The notes under the pieces: model-generated
Database searches by the model: none
Told to the model about the DNA's origin: nothing
What the model saw: the letters and a program-made list of their open reading frames with translations, nothing else
Translations under genes and position numbers: made by a program
Shown: piece after piece, positions 1 to 6,998 of the stretch
Position numbering within the stretch: position 1 is the first letter of the stretch
Layout of the letters: every line of letters begins with the position of its first letter
DNA from: Sva-07 sp963717385
Lineage (GTDB): Bacteria > Actinomycetota > Acidimicrobiia > Acidimicrobiales > Ilumatobacteraceae
Length of the DNA stretch: 13,766 nt
Direction of reading: 5' to 3'
Assembly (NCBI GenBank): GCA_963717385.1
Contig: CAVQWE010000024.1
Location: forward strand, 1-13,766

Positions 1-137
1 ATTCCCCACTCCCCGACCCGAGCCAGGGTCGCATCGGCGCGCTCCTGGCTCATCCCACCCAGCGCTGCGGCACCGAAGACCACCCGGGTGGACTGGTGAC
101 CAGTGGAGCCGAAGGGTGCGAGCGGGAGGGTCGACAT
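1..137 (-). CDS. Aldo/keto reductase, N-terminal part (cut by window edge)
   Basis: Only the first 45 codons are inside the window. The translation begins MSTLPLAPFGSTGHQSTRVV and continues with FGAAALGGMSQERADATL. This is the typical first beta-strand and helix of the actinobacterial aldo/keto reductase family (pattern FGxTGHxSTRxxFGAAALG), NAD(P)H-dependent cytosolic oxidoreductases with a TIM-barrel fold. The catalytic Asp-Tyr-Lys-His residues lie beyond the edge, so activity and substrate cannot be judged. It sits 29 bases downstream of mraY on the same strand. It has its own TACCGT box exactly 6 bases before the ATG, which suggests independent leaderless transcription rather than dependence on the mraY promoter. 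The family call rests on a short stretch but is distinctive. Confidence 0.75.
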   Translation of the reverse strand, partial: MSTLPLAPFGSTGHQSTRVVFGAAALGGMSQERADATLARVGEWG

Positions 138-143
138 GCGCCG

Positions 144-149
144 ACGGTA
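144..149 (-). promoter_or_regulatory. Predicted -10 box (TACCGT) of the aldo/keto reductase gene
   Basis: On the minus strand TACCGT is followed by six bases (CGGCGC) and then the ATG at 137. The spacing places the transcription start at or next to the first base of the start codon, so the mRNA would be leaderless. The same box and spacing recur before other genes here. No convincing -35 was found. Confidence 0.55.
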
Positions 150-166
150 CCCCACGCCAGTGATCG

Positions 167-1225
167 TCAGGGCAGCGCAGCCTGATTGGTGTAATCGGCC
201 ACGAAGATGGCCACCGCCGACGCGACGCAAGCACCAGAGATGAGCCAGAAGCGGATGATCACCGTGGTCTCGGGCCACCCCTTCACCTCGAAGTGATGGT
301 GGATCGGAGAGAGCAAGAACAGCCGGCGGCGCCGTCCCGACGCTCGGAACACCACCATCTGCAGCCCAACCGAACCCGCCTCGATCACGTTGATCCCGCA
401 GATCAAGAGCAGCAGCAGTTGGGTGTTGGTCGCCAGCGCCAACAGCGCGAGCGTCGAGCCGAGTGCGAGCGCACCGACATCGCCCATGAAGATTCGGGCG
501 GGCGCAGCGTTCCACCAGAGGAACCCAGCACATGCCCCCGCAAAGGCAGCGGCCAGCACAGCGAGGTCGTAGGGATTGACGACGTCGCCGTAGATCAGCG
601 GGTTGCGCAACGCCCAGAAGGCAATGCCCGTGAACGCGATGAACCCGAACATGGCGGAACCGGCGGCGAGCCCGTCGAGCCCGTCGGTGACGTTGACCGC
701 GTTGGTGGTGGCGAAGATGATCGTTCCAGCCCAGAACACCCAGACCACCGGACCCAGGTCCCAGCCCGGGAGGTCGGCCCGGGTGAGCGAGATGCGTGTG
801 TCGATGTCCGTCGAGACGACGAGCGCTGTCGCTATACCGAGTGCCATCAGGTACGAAACCAACCCCTTGACCTTCCAATACACACCACGGTTCTGGTGTG
901 AACGCACCTTCATCAGGTCGTCGAGCAGCCCGAGCCCACCCATCACGAGAATCGCCGCCACGATGATCAACGTCTGGTCCGAGAACACGACGCCCGCTCG
1001 AACATGGCTGATCAGGTAGCCGGCGAGCGCCGCCGCCACGATGACGAGCCCACCCATGGTCGGTGTCCCTGCCTTGTGTGCGTGCGGGGGTACTCGTTCG
1101 TTCGCCGCGTTCTGTTGGAGTATCGGTTGGCTTGCGCCGCGTTCGGCCAGGATCACGATCAATACCCGGGTACCGACGAGCGCGAGCACGCCGGCGATCG
1201 CGGTGGCGATGGCGAGCGCGATCAC
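167..1225 (-). CDS. mraY: Phospho-N-acetylmuramoyl-pentapeptide transferase (MraY)
   Basis: An integral membrane enzyme that transfers phospho-MurNAc-pentapeptide from UDP-MurNAc-pentapeptide to undecaprenyl phosphate, making lipid I for peptidoglycan. The 352 residues match the family length and are mostly hydrophobic helices. Hallmarks in order are KAGTPTMGG (51-59), the Mg-binding Asp pair LDD (D102, D103), NAVNVTDGLDGLA (175-187), FMGDVGALALGS with catalytic-region D249 (246-257), and SPIHHHFEVKGWPE (306-319). The GTG start follows an in-frame TGA just upstream, so no longer start exists; a weak GGATGA lies upstream as a possible ribosome site. It usually sits with murE, murF, murD and ftsW, but here its neighbours are an aldo/keto reductase and a divergent glycyl radical enzyme. 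It is either a relocated single copy or a paralogue. Confidence 0.96.
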   Translation of the reverse strand: MIALAIATAIAGVLALVGTRVLIVILAERGASQPILQQNAANERVPPHAHKAGTPTMGGLVIVAAALAGYLISHVRAGVVFSDQTLIIVAAILVMGGLGLLDDLMKVRSHQNRGVYWKVKGLVSYLMALGIATALVVSTDIDTRISLTRADLPGWDLGPVVWVFWAGTIIFATTNAVNVTDGLDGLAAGSAMFGFIAFTGIAFWALRNPLIYGDVVNPYDLAVLAAAFAGACAGFLWWNAAPARIFMGDVGALALGSTLALLALATNTQLLLLLICGINVIEAGSVGLQMVVFRASGRRRRLFLLSPIHHHFEVKGWPETTVIIRFWLISGACVASAVAIFVADYTNQAALP

Positions 1226-1277
1226 GCGGCTTCATCCAAGTGCACAGTGCCAGCTCACCGACTTCGAGCGAGAGCCA

Positions 1278-1297
1278 CCAGGGCAGAACGTCCCTGG
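1278..1297. promoter_or_regulatory. Inverted repeat, possible operator upstream of the glycyl radical enzyme gene
   Basis: Perfect 6-bp arms CCAGGG and CCCTGG are separated by 8 bases. If transcription of the downstream gene starts at its ATG (1330), the repeat covers about -52 to -33, the usual place for a regulator overlapping the -35 region. It lies in the 104-base gap between divergent mraY and yjjI, so it could serve either. It does not resemble an FNR box. The regulator is unknown and chance occurrence in GC-rich DNA is possible. Confidence 0.35.
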
Positions 1298-1317
1298 AGT
1301 TGGCCGCCGCAACGGCG

Positions 1318-1323
1318 TACCGT
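1318..1323 (+). promoter_or_regulatory. Predicted -10 box (TACCGT) of yjjI
   Basis: TACCGT is followed by TGGATC and then ATG at 1330, the same box and 6-base spacing as before the aldo/keto reductase. This supports a leaderless transcript and selects ATG 1330 as the start, because the longer reading frame open to 1063 would run through mraY. No clear -35 hexamer is visible. Confidence 0.55.
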
Positions 1324-1329
1324 TGGATC

Positions 1330-2889
1330 ATGGACATCGAGGAGCTGACCGAGCGCGCCGCCGAACTGGTGCAGAGCGCCACGCTCTCATACGACCAGAA
1401 GCTGCGACGACTCGCCACCCTCGCCACCGAGGTGCTCCCCTACCCCGCCATCTCCGACGCGTGTGCCACCGCGCTCGACAAACGAGTGATCTGCGACATG
1501 TTCGAGGGTCACGCTCCGTTCGCGCCGCGCTACGTCCTGCCCGATTACGAACTGGCTCTGCGCCAGGGCCTCGACCACCTGGAGATGGCGGCACCGACCG
1601 ACCTCGACGGGGCCCTCGCCTGCCTCCAGGTGATGTACACCCACGTTCCGAGCGTGACCACCTACCCCGTCTACCTGGGCGACCTCGACAAGGTGCTCGC
1701 ACCGTTCGTCACCGACGAGATCTCCGATGACGAGCTCGATGTGAAGCTGCGCCGGTTCTGGATCGGCATCGACCGCATGCTTCCCGATGCCTTCGTACAC
1801 GTCGACCTCGGCCCTCACGACAGCCGTGTCACCCGCTCGATCCTGCGCGTCGAGCGCTCGCTCCGTCAGGCCGTCCCCAACATCACGTTGAAGATCGCCC
1901 CCGACGTCACGCCGGACGATCTCATCGAGGACGCCGTTCGCACGGTGTTCGAGACCGGCAAACCACACTTCGTGAACCACCCGATGATGGTGGCCGATCA
2001 CGGCGAGCGCTACGCGGCGGTCAGCTGCTACAACTCGCTGAAGATCGGCGGTGGCGCCCACACGCTGGTGCGCCTCAATCTCAAAGAGGTCGCACTCCTG
2101 CATGCCGGCACCGCGGAGAGCTTCCTCGCCGATGCGCTCCCCCACTATGTCGAGCTGACCGCCGAACTCGGAGAGGCGCGCGTGCGCTCGCTCGTCGAAC
2201 AGCAACGCTTCTACGAGACGCACTGGCTGGCAGCCGAGGGCCTGATCGACCTCGACCGGTTCTCGGCCATGTTCGGCATCTTCGGGCTCGCCGAGTGCAC
2301 CAATCTGCTGCTGTCCTACGAAGGCCTCGACCGCAACGGTGAGGCCCGGTACGGCCACGACGACGACGCCAACGCGCTGGCGGTACGCATCGTCGAACGA
2401 GTTGCCGAACTCGTCGCCGAGCGCCCGATGCCCTACTGCGAGGGTGGGGGCGGATTCAGCTACCTGCACAGCCAGAGCGGCATCGACCTCGACGATGCAG
2501 TCACCGCCGGCACCCGCATCCCGGTCGGCGACGAGCCACCGCTGCTCGACCACATCGCCGCGTGCGCACCGCACCACCATCTGTTCGCGTCGGGTGTCAG
2601 CGACATCTTCCACGTCGACGAGACCGCCACCCGCAATCCCGAGGCGCTCGTCGACATCATCCGCGGCGCATTCGCGAGCGGCATGCGCGACTTCACGTTC
2701 AACCTCGACAACAACGAGTTCGTCCGGATCACCGGCTACCTCGTCCGCAAGAGCGACCTCGAGGCGATCGCCACCGACGGCGTGGTTCGCCATGCGAGCG
2801 ATCACCTGGCCGCCGGAAGCGAGAACGCCTACCACCTCACCCAGCGCGCGGTGAAGCGCATCGGCTGCCATGAGCGCGACCCCCGCTGA
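1330..2889 (+). CDS. yjjI: YjjI-family glycyl radical enzyme
   Basis: A 519-residue protein that I recognise as the YjjI family (formerly DUF3029) of glycyl radical enzymes, about the family's usual length. The C-terminal radical loop is FVRITGY, with the radical-bearing glycine at G469 (codon 2734-2736). The likely active-site thiyl cysteine is C233 in AVSCYNSLKIGGG. Other conserved-looking stretches are KPHFVNHPMMVADHGERYAA (211-230) and LIDLDRFSAMFGIFGLAEC (305-323). Glycyl radical enzymes do radical chemistry under anoxic conditions after activation by a radical SAM partner, and the next gene encodes that partner with a 20-base overlap. The reaction of YjjI is not established, and nothing here names a substrate. 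The protein is soluble, with no signal peptide. ATG 1330 is chosen from the TACCGT box 6 bases upstream. Confidence 0.92.
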   Translation: MDIEELTERAAELVQSATLSYDQKLRRLATLATEVLPYPAISDACATALDKRVICDMFEGHAPFAPRYVLPDYELALRQGLDHLEMAAPTDLDGALACLQVMYTHVPSVTTYPVYLGDLDKVLAPFVTDEISDDELDVKLRRFWIGIDRMLPDAFVHVDLGPHDSRVTRSILRVERSLRQAVPNITLKIAPDVTPDDLIEDAVRTVFETGKPHFVNHPMMVADHGERYAAVSCYNSLKIGGGAHTLVRLNLKEVALLHAGTAESFLADALPHYVELTAELGEARVRSLVEQQRFYETHWLAAEGLIDLDRFSAMFGIFGLAECTNLLLSYEGLDRNGEARYGHDDDANALAVRIVERVAELVAERPMPYCEGGGGFSYLHSQSGIDLDDAVTAGTRIPVGDEPPLLDHIAACAPHHHLFASGVSDIFHVDETATRNPEALVDIIRGAFASGMRDFTFNLDNNEFVRITGYLVRKSDLEAIATDGVVRHASDHLAAGSENAYHLTQRAVKRIGCHERDPR

Positions 2890-3667
2890 CACCGAACGCC
2901 CCTCCGACCACGCCGACTACCAGATCAGTGCCCGTGCCGTGACGGGTTACGTCGCCGACACGATCAGCTTCAGCAACGTCGATGGGCCCGGTAACCGATT
3001 CGTGGTGTTCATGCAGGGCTGCAACTTCGATTGTTTGGCTTGCCACAATCCGCAGACGATCCCCGGCCACGAGCCGCTCGAGGGGTACCACCCCCAACAC
3101 CTGAGCGTCGACGACCTGCTCGTCGACATTCGCCGGGCGGCACCGTTCATCCGCGGTGTCACGGCGTCGGGTGGCGAAGCCACGCAGCAACCCGAGTTCC
3201 TGGTTGCGCTGTTCACCGCCATCAAACGTGACCCGAACCTTGCTCACCTGACCTGTTTCGTCGACTCGAACGGCGCCACGACTCCCGATGTCTGGGATCG
3301 ACTCGCACCCGTCATCGACGGCGCAATGATCGACCTCAAGTGTCTCGACCCGGTCATCCACCAGCAGATGACCGGCGAGCCGAACGATCTCGTCCTGGCC
3401 AGCATCGAACACCTGGCAGCACTCGGCCTGCTCTACGAGACGAGGCTGCTCGTCTTGGCCGGCGTGAACGACGACGACGCCCTACTGCTGCGCACCGCCG
3501 AATGGCTGGCGGCGATCGACTCCGACATGCGGGTGAAGCTGATCGGTTTCCGCAGCCACGGCGCTCGCCCGCACATCCCGGCGCTCGTCGAGCCGACGCA
3601 CGAGGCGCTCGTGCACGCCGCCGACCTCCTCCGGGGCGTGGCGCCGTTCGAGATCTGCACGATCTGA
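2870..3667 (+). CDS. yjjW: YjjW-family glycyl radical enzyme activase (radical SAM)
   Basis: A 265-residue radical SAM protein that would install the glycyl radical on YjjI by abstracting hydrogen with a 5'-deoxyadenosyl radical. The cluster motif CX3CX2C is C51-C55-C58 (QGCNFDCLACHNP), preceded by SFSNVDGPGNR (33-43). The SAM-binding GGE is at 101-103 (VTASGGEAT). FLVALFTAIK, HLTCFVDSNG and IDGAMIDLK match the YjjW pattern closely. Between C58 and the GGE there is no further cysteine, so the ferredoxin-like two-cluster insert known in Escherichia coli YjjW and many other activases is absent. The ATG lies inside the last codons of yjjI, which fits translational coupling; no strong ribosome site is seen. 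It is followed by a 100-base gap. Confidence 0.92.
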   Translation: MSATPADTERPSDHADYQISARAVTGYVADTISFSNVDGPGNRFVVFMQGCNFDCLACHNPQTIPGHEPLEGYHPQHLSVDDLLVDIRRAAPFIRGVTASGGEATQQPEFLVALFTAIKRDPNLAHLTCFVDSNGATTPDVWDRLAPVIDGAMIDLKCLDPVIHQQMTGEPNDLVLASIEHLAALGLLYETRLLVLAGVNDDDALLLRTAEWLAAIDSDMRVKLIGFRSHGARPHIPALVEPTHEALVHAADLLRGVAPFEICTI

Positions 3668-3729
3668 GGCAGTCAACCTCGACGGCATTCCACCGTTTCG
3701 CAGACCAGCGAGGGTTCGGGCCGACTCGA

Positions 3730-3743
3730 TGAAAGCGGTTGCA
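3730..3743. promoter_or_regulatory. LacI-family (cre-like) operator before the GH65 gene
   Basis: TGAAAGCGGTTGCA matches every fixed position of the LacI-family operator pattern TGNAANCGNTTNCA, a pseudo-palindrome with the characteristic central CG. A second CGGTTGC begins 11 bases after the first (3747-3753), about one helical turn away. With transcription starting at the GTG at 3768, the operator spans about -38 to -25, over the -35 region, as expected for a repressor site. The regulator gene is not in the window. Confidence 0.55.
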
Positions 3744-3755
3744 GCCCGGTTGCGC

Positions 3756-3761
3756 GACACT
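3756..3761 (+). promoter_or_regulatory. Predicted -10 box (GACACT) of the GH65 gene
   Basis: GACACT differs from TAnnnT at one base and is followed by six bases (GCTCCG) and the GTG at 3768. This is the spacing seen before several other genes here. With the operator just upstream, it favours GTG 3768 over ATG 3729 as the translation start. Confidence 0.4.
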
Positions 3762-3767
3762 GCTCCG

Positions 3768-6119
3768 GTGTCTTCATCGACCGTTTCGTTGAGCGATCAC
3801 GCGCACACGGCCTCTGGCTGGGAGGTGGTCGACACCGCTCCGACACCCGATCGGGGCGTCGCGACCGGTTCGTGCTTTCTGGTCGGCAACGGCTATCTCG
3901 GCTACCGCGGCACCCGGCCCGAACAGCGGGCGACCGACTTCGTCGGCTGCGTGCTCACCGATACGTACGACATGGCCGACGGCGTCTGGCGCGAACTCTG
4001 CACGGTTCCCAACGGGCTCTTCGTCGAGATCGAACTCGACGGTGCAACGCTCGACTTCGCACCAGATCGAGACGCACACGTCGAGTTGACCATGGAGACC
4101 GGCGAGGTCACCCACGCTTGGTTCGGCCGCACCGACTCGGGTCGAACGGCGCTCGTGTCGATGCGCCGATTCGCCAGCTTGGCCGAGCTGCACGTGGTCG
4201 CACAGCAGGTCATGGTGATTCCCGACCAGGCCTGCGAGGTCAGCGTGAGCGCCGGGATCGACGATGCCGTGTGGAGTCTGAACGGCGACCACTTCGCCTC
4301 GGTCTCGACCGCCATCGAACACGACGTCGTGACCAGCCGGTGCGTCACCGGCGAGCGTGCCGTCGAGATCGCCGTGGCCTCGGCCGTCGATGTCGAGGGA
4401 CTCCCTCCGGCACCCGGACCGACTGCTCCTTCGAGAGGCGAGCGAGGAATCTCCGCTCGGCGTTGGTCGGGTCGCGTCGATGCAGGAGCGACCGTGATCG
4501 TCCGCTCGACGATGGCAGTGGCGAGCACGAACGACGACGATGTCGACACAGATCCACTCGCCGTGGCTGTCGAGGCCGCCCGCGACGTGAGCGCAGACGG
4601 CTACCGGGCAGCGCTTGCCGCCTCTGCGGCTCGATGGGCGTCGTTCTGGTCGACCGCCGACGTGCGCATCGAGGGCGACCCGGCTGCCCAGGCGGCGCTG
4701 CGGTTCTCGATCTATCACAACCGCATCGCGCTGCCCGCGCACAGCGACCGACTCCCAGTCGGCGCCAGGGGCCTCTCGTGTCAGGCGTATCAGGGTGCAG
4801 CGTTCTGGGACCAGGAGATGTTCAACCTGCCGGCGGTACTGTTCGTCGCTCCCGACATCGCCCGGAGGCTCCTCGTCTATCGCTGGCGGACACTCGACGG
4901 CGCCCGCCGAAAGTCCCGGCGCCTCGGCTACGAAGGAGCGTTCTATGCGTGGGTCAGCGGCGATACCGGCGACGAATTGTGTCCCGACTACTTCTTCATC
5001 GACGTCCTGACCGGGCGGCCGATCCGCAACCACTTCAACGTGTGGCAGATCCACATCAGCCCCGACATCGCCCACGCGGTGTGGAGCTACTGGGAGGCAA
5101 CCGGCGACCTCGACTTCCTCGCCGACCATGGCGCCGAGATCCTTCTCGAGGTCGCCCGGTTCCTGCGTTCTCGGGCACGATGGGACGAGGTTCGTGAGCG
5201 TTACGAACTGATCCGCCTGCTCGGCCCAGACGAGTGGCACGAGAACGTCGACAACAACGCGTACACCGCCCGGCTCGCTCGGCTTGCACTACGACACGCT
5301 GGCGCGGTGAACGAGTTGCTCTCCCGAGATCGTCCGGGTCGGCTGGCCGAACTGTGCCGCGAGATCGGCGTCGGCGCTGACGAGATCGCTGCGTGGGCCA
5401 ATCTCGAGTCCCTGCTGAGCGAACCCGGCCCCGACGCCGAGACCGGTCTGATCGCCCCGTTCGACGGATTCTTCGACCTCGAGGACTGCCGACCCGATGA
5501 CCTGCGCGGGCGGCTGCTCGACCCGAGTGAGTACTGGGGCTGGCCGAACGGGGTTGCGGTGCACACGCAGGTGTCGAAGCAGCCCGACGTCGTCCAGATG
5601 TTCGCTGTCGACCCATCCTTCGACCTCGATGTTCAACGCGCCAACTACGACTACTTCGAGCCGCGATGCTCGCACGGATCGTCGCTGAGCCATTCGGTTC
5701 ATGCCACGGTCGCGACCCGACTCAGTCGATTCGGTCCGCACTACCTCGACCAGGCCTACGAGTACTTCATGGACACCGCAGCACTCGATCTGCGCACGAG
5801 TGCGCACTCGATGGTGGGCGGAACCTTCATCGGCGGGATGCACACCGCCGCCAACGCCGGCGCCTATCAGACCGCCGTGTTCGGCTTCGGCGGATTTTCG
5901 CTCGATGATGGCGTTGCGCACATTGCTCCAGCGTTGCCGGCACCGTGGAGCTCGCTCGACTACACCGCGATCGTCCGCGGCCAGCGACTCGATGTGCGAG
6001 CAACGCCCACGGCCGTCACCGTGCGCGCCGATGCCAGCAACACCGACGCAGTCCGCGTCGACCTGGGTGGCGAGCACGGCGTACGACTGCTCGGCCCCGG
6101 CGACCAACTGGAAGGCTGA
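3768..6119 (+). CDS. Glycoside hydrolase family 65 protein (maltose/kojibiose-type disaccharide phosphorylase)
   Basis: A 783-residue GH65 protein. The family includes phosphorylases of maltose, trehalose, kojibiose, nigerose and related alpha-glucosides, which release beta-glucose 1-phosphate, and a few hydrolases. The N-terminal beta-sandwich runs from about GWEVVD (17) to 270. The (alpha/alpha)6 catalytic barrel follows, with FWDQEMF near 348 and the general-acid motif LGPDEWHENVDNNAYT, catalytic Glu E489. SKQPDVVQMF (K604, Q605) and CSHGSSLS (H636) match positions used for substrate and phosphate binding. A C-terminal beta domain closes the protein. No signal peptide is seen, so it is probably cytosolic. 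No beta-phosphoglucomutase gene, the usual partner, is adjacent; a 2-oxoglutarate oxygenase follows after 4 bases. An ATG at 3729 would add 13 residues but overlaps the LacI-type operator, so GTG 3768 is preferred. The sugar cannot be named from sequence alone. Confidence 0.9.
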   Translation: MSSSTVSLSDHAHTASGWEVVDTAPTPDRGVATGSCFLVGNGYLGYRGTRPEQRATDFVGCVLTDTYDMADGVWRELCTVPNGLFVEIELDGATLDFAPDRDAHVELTMETGEVTHAWFGRTDSGRTALVSMRRFASLAELHVVAQQVMVIPDQACEVSVSAGIDDAVWSLNGDHFASVSTAIEHDVVTSRCVTGERAVEIAVASAVDVEGLPPAPGPTAPSRGERGISARRWSGRVDAGATVIVRSTMAVASTNDDDVDTDPLAVAVEAARDVSADGYRAALAASAARWASFWSTADVRIEGDPAAQAALRFSIYHNRIALPAHSDRLPVGARGLSCQAYQGAAFWDQEMFNLPAVLFVAPDIARRLLVYRWRTLDGARRKSRRLGYEGAFYAWVSGDTGDELCPDYFFIDVLTGRPIRNHFNVWQIHISPDIAHAVWSYWEATGDLDFLADHGAEILLEVARFLRSRARWDEVRERYELIRLLGPDEWHENVDNNAYTARLARLALRHAGAVNELLSRDRPGRLAELCREIGVGADEIAAWANLESLLSEPGPDAETGLIAPFDGFFDLEDCRPDDLRGRLLDPSEYWGWPNGVAVHTQVSKQPDVVQMFAVDPSFDLDVQRANYDYFEPRCSHGSSLSHSVHATVATRLSRFGPHYLDQAYEYFMDTAALDLRTSAHSMVGGTFIGGMHTAANAGAYQTAVFGFGGFSLDDGVAHIAPALPAPWSSLDYTAIVRGQRLDVRATPTAVTVRADASNTDAVRVDLGGEHGVRLLGPGDQLEG
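6110..6115 (+). promoter_or_regulatory. Ribosome binding site (GGAAGG) deciding the oxygenase start
   Basis: GGAAGG lies 8 bases before the GTG at 6124, inside the last codons of the GH65 gene. It is the clearest Shine-Dalgarno sequence in the window, and it fixes the start of this operon-internal gene, whose reading frame is open much further upstream (to 5701). Confidence 0.7.
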
Positions 6120-6123
6120 CCTG

Positions 6124-6936
6124 GTGCCGACGACACAACACGCCGACGCTGCGACCATCGAGGCGTTCCGACGCAACGGTGTCGTGATGCTTCGAGGGGC
6201 GGTCGCTTCGACCTGGCTCGATCTGCTGGCTGAAGGCGTCGAGTACAACCGAACACATCCGAGCGCCTGGTCGCATTGGTACACCGACCCGAACCAGGCG
6301 GTTGGGTTCTGGAGCGACTACGTCACGTGGCCCGAGGTCGAGGCGTACCGCAGGGTCGCGTTCGAGAGCGGCCTCGCACCGATCGCCGGCGAACTCATGA
6401 GGTCGGAAACGGTGAGGTTCTTCCACGAACACGTGCTGGTGAAAGAGCCCGGAGCGACCGAGCCCACGCCGTGGCACCACGACGATCCGTACTACGGCAT
6501 CGACGGCATGCAGAACGTGAGCATGTGGATTGCGCTCGACGCGGTGCCGGCCCCGTCGGGACTGCAGTTCGTTGCCGGCTCCCATCTGTGGGGTCGTCGT
6601 TTCGTCCCACGCAAGTTCATCGACCAATCGCCCTACGGGGTCGCCGACGAACGTTTCGAACTGCTGCCCGACAACGACGAGTTGGTCGGCGATCACGAGG
6701 TGCTCTCGTGGGACATCGAGCCGGGCGACGTGCTGGCGTTCCACTACCGGACGTTGCACAGCGCGCCGGGCAATCTTCTTGCGACACGTCGACGCGCGGT
6801 GAGCCTGCGTTGGCTCGGCGACGACGCCCGGTTCGGTGTCCGTCCATGGGAGACCTCGCCGCCGTACGAGCCGAAGGGTCTGGTTGCGGGCGGCACACTC
6901 GACGGCGACCCACGATTCCCGCTCGTCATCACCTGA
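6124..6936 (+). CDS. Phytanoyl-CoA dioxygenase (PhyH) family Fe(II)/2-oxoglutarate oxygenase
   Basis: A 270-residue member of the PhyH family, cytosolic non-haem iron oxygenases that couple 2-oxoglutarate decarboxylation to substrate hydroxylation. The iron triad is visible: H118-x-D120 in PWHHDDPYYG and the distal H212 in TLHSAPGN. The 2-oxoglutarate-binding arginine is probably R223 or R224 in TRRRAVSLRW. FFHEHVLVKEPG (99-110), MWIALDAVPAPSGLQFVAGS and IEPGDVLAFH are the usual core strands. The GTG start has a strong GGAAGG ribosome site. The gap to the GH65 stop is only 4 bases, so the two genes are almost certainly co-transcribed. The oxygenase may act on a substrate linked to the sugar pathway, but no substrate can be read from sequence; PhyH proteins also act on small acids, alcohols and natural products. 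Confidence 0.9.
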   Translation: MPTTQHADAATIEAFRRNGVVMLRGAVASTWLDLLAEGVEYNRTHPSAWSHWYTDPNQAVGFWSDYVTWPEVEAYRRVAFESGLAPIAGELMRSETVRFFHEHVLVKEPGATEPTPWHHDDPYYGIDGMQNVSMWIALDAVPAPSGLQFVAGSHLWGRRFVPRKFIDQSPYGVADERFELLPDNDELVGDHEVLSWDIEPGDVLAFHYRTLHSAPGNLLATRRRAVSLRWLGDDARFGVRPWETSPPYEPKGLVAGGTLDGDPRFPLVIT

Positions 6937-6986
6937 CCGAAGCGACCGTTGGCCGACCCGATGGCTCGGGCAACGAGAACCTGTCC

Positions 6987-6992
6987 TACCTT
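6987..6992 (+). promoter_or_regulatory. Predicted -10 box (TACCTT) of the lipoprotein gene
   Basis: TACCTT is followed by CGTGCG and then ATG at 6999, giving the 6-base spacing of the leaderless pattern. There is no Shine-Dalgarno sequence before this ATG, which fits a leaderless start. Confidence 0.55.
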
Positions 6993-6998
6993 CGTGCG

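Noticed and set aside
1063..1329. Longer start for yjjI at 1063
   Set aside because: It would overlap mraY by 163 bases. The extra residues are arginine-rich nonsense, and ATG 1330 has the -10 box 6 bases upstream.
1387..2892. Open frame of 501 codons on the minus strand opposite yjjI
   Set aside because: It is a shadow of yjjI with repetitive low-complexity translation and no start signal.
3661..3680. GAGG...CCTC hairpin after yjjW as a terminator
   Set aside because: A 4-bp stem with a 7-base loop is too weak, so it was not listed.
4763..4775. CGCCAGGGGCC inside the GH65 gene as a third copy of the palindromic repeat
   Set aside because: Only one arm matches, the sequence after it diverges, and it codes for conserved GH65 residues.
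3774..5240. Open frame of 488 codons on the minus strand opposite the GH65 gene
   Set aside because: It is antisense to a recognisable enzyme and shows no family motif; composition explains it.
5701..6123. Longer start for the PhyH-family oxygenase
   Set aside because: The extension lies inside the GH65 gene in another frame. GTG 6124 has a clear GGAAGG site.
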